Positions 6,718-8,468 of a stretch of 8,468 bases of DNA are shown here, piece by piece; position 1 is the first letter of the stretch; each line of letters begins with the position of its first letter. Below the pieces are notes generated by a model. The model had not been told where the DNA came from. It did not search any database and saw nothing but the letters and a program-made list of their open reading frames with translations. The position numbers and the translations under genes are program-made. The stretch is from Kiloniellales bacterium (GTDB lineage Bacteria; Pseudomonadota; Alphaproteobacteria; Kiloniellales; JAKSBE01), in contig JASJAL010000123.1 of NCBI GenBank assembly GCA_030067055.1, positions 1 to 8,468 on the forward strand, written 5' to 3'.

Positions 6718-6747
6718 ATTATCTTCATTTTCGGTTACCGGCCGCAA
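6718..6747 (-). promoter_or_regulatory. Candidate promoter for the puuB-puuA-cupin-ppk2 cluster
   Basis: In the 137-base divergent spacer, GATAAT on the minus strand (6723 to 6718) matches five of six bases of a -10 box; TTGCGG (6747 to 6742) is a weak -35 at 18 bases. Transcription would start near 6711. The site overlaps the region just before the divergent DUF2161 start. An 8-base palindrome TGATATCA (6703-6710) sits close to the expected start point and could be an operator, but this is speculative. Confidence 0.25.
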
Positions 6748-6750
6748 GCC

Positions 6751-7521
6751 ATGACCCGCCTTCGCGAGACCGATCTCTACCCGCCGATCAAGCGCTTCCT
6801 CCAGGCCCAGGGCTACGAGGTCAAGGGCGAGGTTGCCGACTGCGACGTCGTCGCCTGCCGCGACGGCGAGGATCCGGTCGTGGTCGAGCTCAAGACCGCC
6901 TTCTCCCTGCCGCTGATCTTCCAGGGCATCCGGCGCCAGGCGATGACCGACATGGTCTACCTGGCGGTCGCGCAGCCCCGGGCGGATGCCGGCTTGCGGG
7001 CCTGGCGCCGGCAGTCGCGCGACATCGTGAAGCTCTGCCGTCGGCTGGGCCTCGGCCTGATCACGGTTGCGCTCGACGACTCGGCGCCGGGCCTGGTCGA
7101 GGTGCTCCTGGATCCGGCGCCCTACCACCCGCGCAAGAGCCCGCAACGAAAGGGGCGGCTGCTGCGCGAGTTCCAGCGCCGCGTCGGCGACCCCAATTGC
7201 GGCGGCAGCAGCAAGCGGCGCCTGGTCACCGCCTACCGCCAGGATGCGCTACGCTGCGCCAGCTACCTGGGCAGGGACGGCCCTGCGAAGCTGGCCGAGA
7301 TCCGCGCCGCCACCGGCGTCGCCGACGCCGCCCGGATCCTCCAGCGTGACGTCTACGGCTGGTTCCAGCGGGTCGAGCGGGGCGTCTACGCGGTGACGCC
7401 CTTGGGCCGGCGGGATCTGGTGGTCTACGCTGACGTGTTGGCGGGCCTCGGTCTCGCCGGCCCCGCTTCCCAGGAGGCCGAAGGACGGACCCATGAACAT
7501 CAGACCGGCAGCCCGGCCTGA
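6751..7521 (+). CDS. DUF2161 protein, putative PD-(D/E)XK-type phosphodiesterase
   Basis: A 256-residue protein of the DUF2161 family, predicted to have a PD-(D/E)XK nuclease fold but, as far as I know, without an assigned role. The core is visible: a glutamate in helix 1 (E6, in RETDLYPPIKRFLQAQGY), D32 in DCDVVAC, and E46-x-K48 in VVVELKTAF, with the spacing of the fold's catalytic residues. The following helix has IRRQAMTDMVYLAV (60-73), conserved-looking. Residues about 173-225 (KLAEIRAATGVADAARIL, then RVERGVYAVTPLGR) resemble a winged helix-turn-helix, so the protein may bind DNA. The last 20 residues overlap the next gene. The start is fixed by a stop codon 48 bases upstream with no other usual start between, although there is no clear ribosome site. 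It is divergent from puuB and probably co-transcribed with the acetyltransferase. Confidence 0.85.
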   Translation: MTRLRETDLYPPIKRFLQAQGYEVKGEVADCDVVACRDGEDPVVVELKTAFSLPLIFQGIRRQAMTDMVYLAVAQPRADAGLRAWRRQSRDIVKLCRRLGLGLITVALDDSAPGLVEVLLDPAPYHPRKSPQRKGRLLREFQRRVGDPNCGGSSKRRLVTAYRQDALRCASYLGRDGPAKLAEIRAATGVADAARILQRDVYGWFQRVERGVYAVTPLGRRDLVVYADVLAGLGLAGPASQEAEGRTHEHQTGSPA

Positions 7522-7936
7522 TCTCGACCGCGTTCGGGATTGCGCCCGTCAGGCCTATGCGCTCTACGTGCCGCGCATGGGCAAGGAGCCGGCGCCGATG
7601 GTCGCCGACTTCGAGGCCCAGATCGGCGCCGGCAAGCTCCATGTCGTGGAACTGGAGGGCGAGGTCGCGGGCTTCGTCGTGTTCTATCCTCGCGGAGATC
7701 ACCTTCACGTCGAGAACGTGGCGGTCCTGCCGAGTGCGCAAGGCAAGGGGATCGGGAAGGCGCTTCTGGGCTTTGCCGAAGACGAGGCGAGGCGTCTCGG
7801 TCTTCCCGCCGTCGAGCTCTACACCAACGTCAAGATGGTCGAGAACCAGGCCTTCTATCCGGCGCTGGGATACGTGGAAACCAACCGCCGCGAAGAAGAC
7901 GGCTTCTCGCGCGTCTTCTACCGGAAGGAGCTATAG
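7493..7936 (+). CDS. GNAT-family N-acetyltransferase
   Basis: Transfers an acetyl group from acetyl-CoA to an amine on an unknown acceptor. The 147-residue single GNAT domain has strand 4 and motif A at VENVAVLPSAQGKGIGKALL (73-92), where QGKGIG (83-88) is the pyrophosphate-binding loop. Motif B follows at LPAVELYTNVKMVENQAFYPALGYVET (104-130), with N118 and Y122 in the usual places. The ATG lies 29 bases inside the end of the DUF2161 gene, in another frame, with AAGGA seven bases before it, so translation is likely coupled. The acceptor may be a small molecule or protein; closeness to polyamine genes hints at an amine substrate but does not show it. Confidence 0.92.
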   Translation: MNIRPAARPDLDRVRDCARQAYALYVPRMGKEPAPMVADFEAQIGAGKLHVVELEGEVAGFVVFYPRGDHLHVENVAVLPSAQGKGIGKALLGFAEDEARRLGLPAVELYTNVKMVENQAFYPALGYVETNRREEDGFSRVFYRKEL

Positions 7937-7986
7937 TCAACTTCGTAGCTCGCGCGAGCGTTCCCCTGCAGCGCGACAATCCTGAT

Positions 7987-7991
7987 GGAGG
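7987..7991 (+). promoter_or_regulatory. Ribosome binding site deciding the M20 GTG start
   Basis: GGAGG lies four bases before the GTG at 7996. The nearby ATG at 7985 is out of frame with the peptidase, so this site supports GTG as the true start. Confidence 0.65.
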
Positions 7992-7995
7992 ACCC

Positions 7996-8468
7996 GTGCC
8001 GGACGCGCTCTACCGCCGCATCGAGGACAAGACCGAGGACCTGGTCGCGTTGACCCGCGAGCTGGTGCGCATCCCGACGGTCAACCCGCCGGGCGAGGCC
8101 TATACCGACTGTGCCGAGGCGCTGGGGCGGCGGCTGGCGGCGCGGGGCTTCGAGGTCGACTACCACCGGGCCGAGGGTGTGGTCGCTGACTCCGCGCGCT
8201 ATCCGCGGACCAACGTCGTCGCCCGGATCGAGGGCAAGCGTCCGGGGCCTTGCGTTCATTTCAACGGCCACATCGACGTGGTCCCGGCGGGTCTAGGCTG
8301 GACTTACGATCCCTTTGGCGCCGAGCTCCACGAAGGCCGGATCTACGGCCGCGGCACCTGCGATATGAAGGGCGGTCTGGCGGCGGCGGTGATCGCCGTC
8401 GAGGCGCTGCTCGAGGCGGAATCGGACTGGCCCGGCGCGATCGAGATCTCCGGCACGGTCGACGAGGA
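7996..8468 (+). CDS. M20-family metallopeptidase/deacylase (ArgE/DapE type), partial (C-terminus beyond right edge)
   Basis: A zinc-dependent amidohydrolase of the ArgE/DapE/CPG2 group, which removes acyl groups from amino acids or cleaves small peptides. The first 157 codons are present, from a GTG with a strong GGAGG. The N-terminus VRIPTVNPPGE (24-34) is typical. Metal ligands are H92 and the catalytic D94 in FNGHIDVVP, D123 in YGRGTCDMKGG, and the frame ends in GTVDE, one residue short of the expected catalytic GTVDEE pair. About 60 percent of the usual 400 or so residues, including the dimerisation domain, lies outside the window. It follows the acetyltransferase by 59 bases on the same strand. 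The substrate is unknown: acetylornithine, succinyl-diaminopimelate or another acyl-amine are all possible. Confidence 0.93.
   Translation, partial: MPDALYRRIEDKTEDLVALTRELVRIPTVNPPGEAYTDCAEALGRRLAARGFEVDYHRAEGVVADSARYPRTNVVARIEGKRPGPCVHFNGHIDVVPAGLGWTYDPFGAELHEGRIYGRGTCDMKGGLAAAVIAVEALLEAESDWPGAIEISGTVDE

Noticed and set aside
6430..7146. Minus-strand open frame of 238 codons spanning the divergent spacer
   Set aside because: It overlaps the starts of both the DUF2161 and puuB genes and reads as low-complexity R/A/G-rich sequence.
7948..7959. Perfect 12-base palindrome GCTCGCGCGAGC between the GNAT and M20 genes
   Set aside because: It has no loop and no T-run, so it is not a terminator, and GC-rich alternating palindromes are frequent by chance here. 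It could be an operator but nothing supports that.

Overview
The window is GC-rich (roughly two thirds G+C by eye) and densely coding. Gene content points to an alphaproteobacterium: a DUF2161 protein, a class I PPK2 and a degP gene next to a response regulator. A marine Rhodospirillales or Kiloniellales-like organism is plausible, but that is inference from style and not from a marker gene. No rRNA, tRNA, CRISPR array, insertion sequence or phage gene was seen.

Left part (1-2493, all on the minus strand). A Do-family periplasmic serine protease gene (degP/htrA type, 618-2120) is followed by a convincing intrinsic terminator (about 531-575). After it comes an OmpR/PhoB-type response regulator that runs off the left edge and appears to have its own extended -10 promoter. 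Upstream of degP, a 373-base spacer holds two GC hairpins behind ppk2 and an AT-rich island with a candidate sigma-70 promoter and an IHF-like site.

Middle part (2494-6613, minus strand). Four genes are packed head to tail with gaps of about 21 to 24 bases: a PuuB-like FAD amine oxidase, a PuuA-like gamma-glutamyl-polyamine synthetase of the glutamine synthetase fold, a one-domain cupin, and a class I polyphosphate kinase 2. The first two match the opening steps of the gamma-glutamylated putrescine pathway: ATP-dependent glutamylation, then FAD-dependent oxidation. The aldehyde dehydrogenase and gamma-glutamyl-GABA hydrolase of that pathway are not in the window. A PPK2 in the same apparent transcript could regenerate ATP from polyphosphate for the ligase; this is the most interesting feature of the window but is inference.

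Right part (6751-8468, plus strand, divergent from the oxidase). A DUF2161 protein with a PD-(D/E)XK-like nuclease core overlaps a GNAT acetyltransferase by 29 bases. After a short gap comes the first 157 codons of an M20 metallopeptidase/deacylase (ArgE/DapE type) cut by the right edge.

Most genes are recognisable families. No clearly new defence or mobile system is visible; the points worth checking are gene combinations and small regulatory structures.
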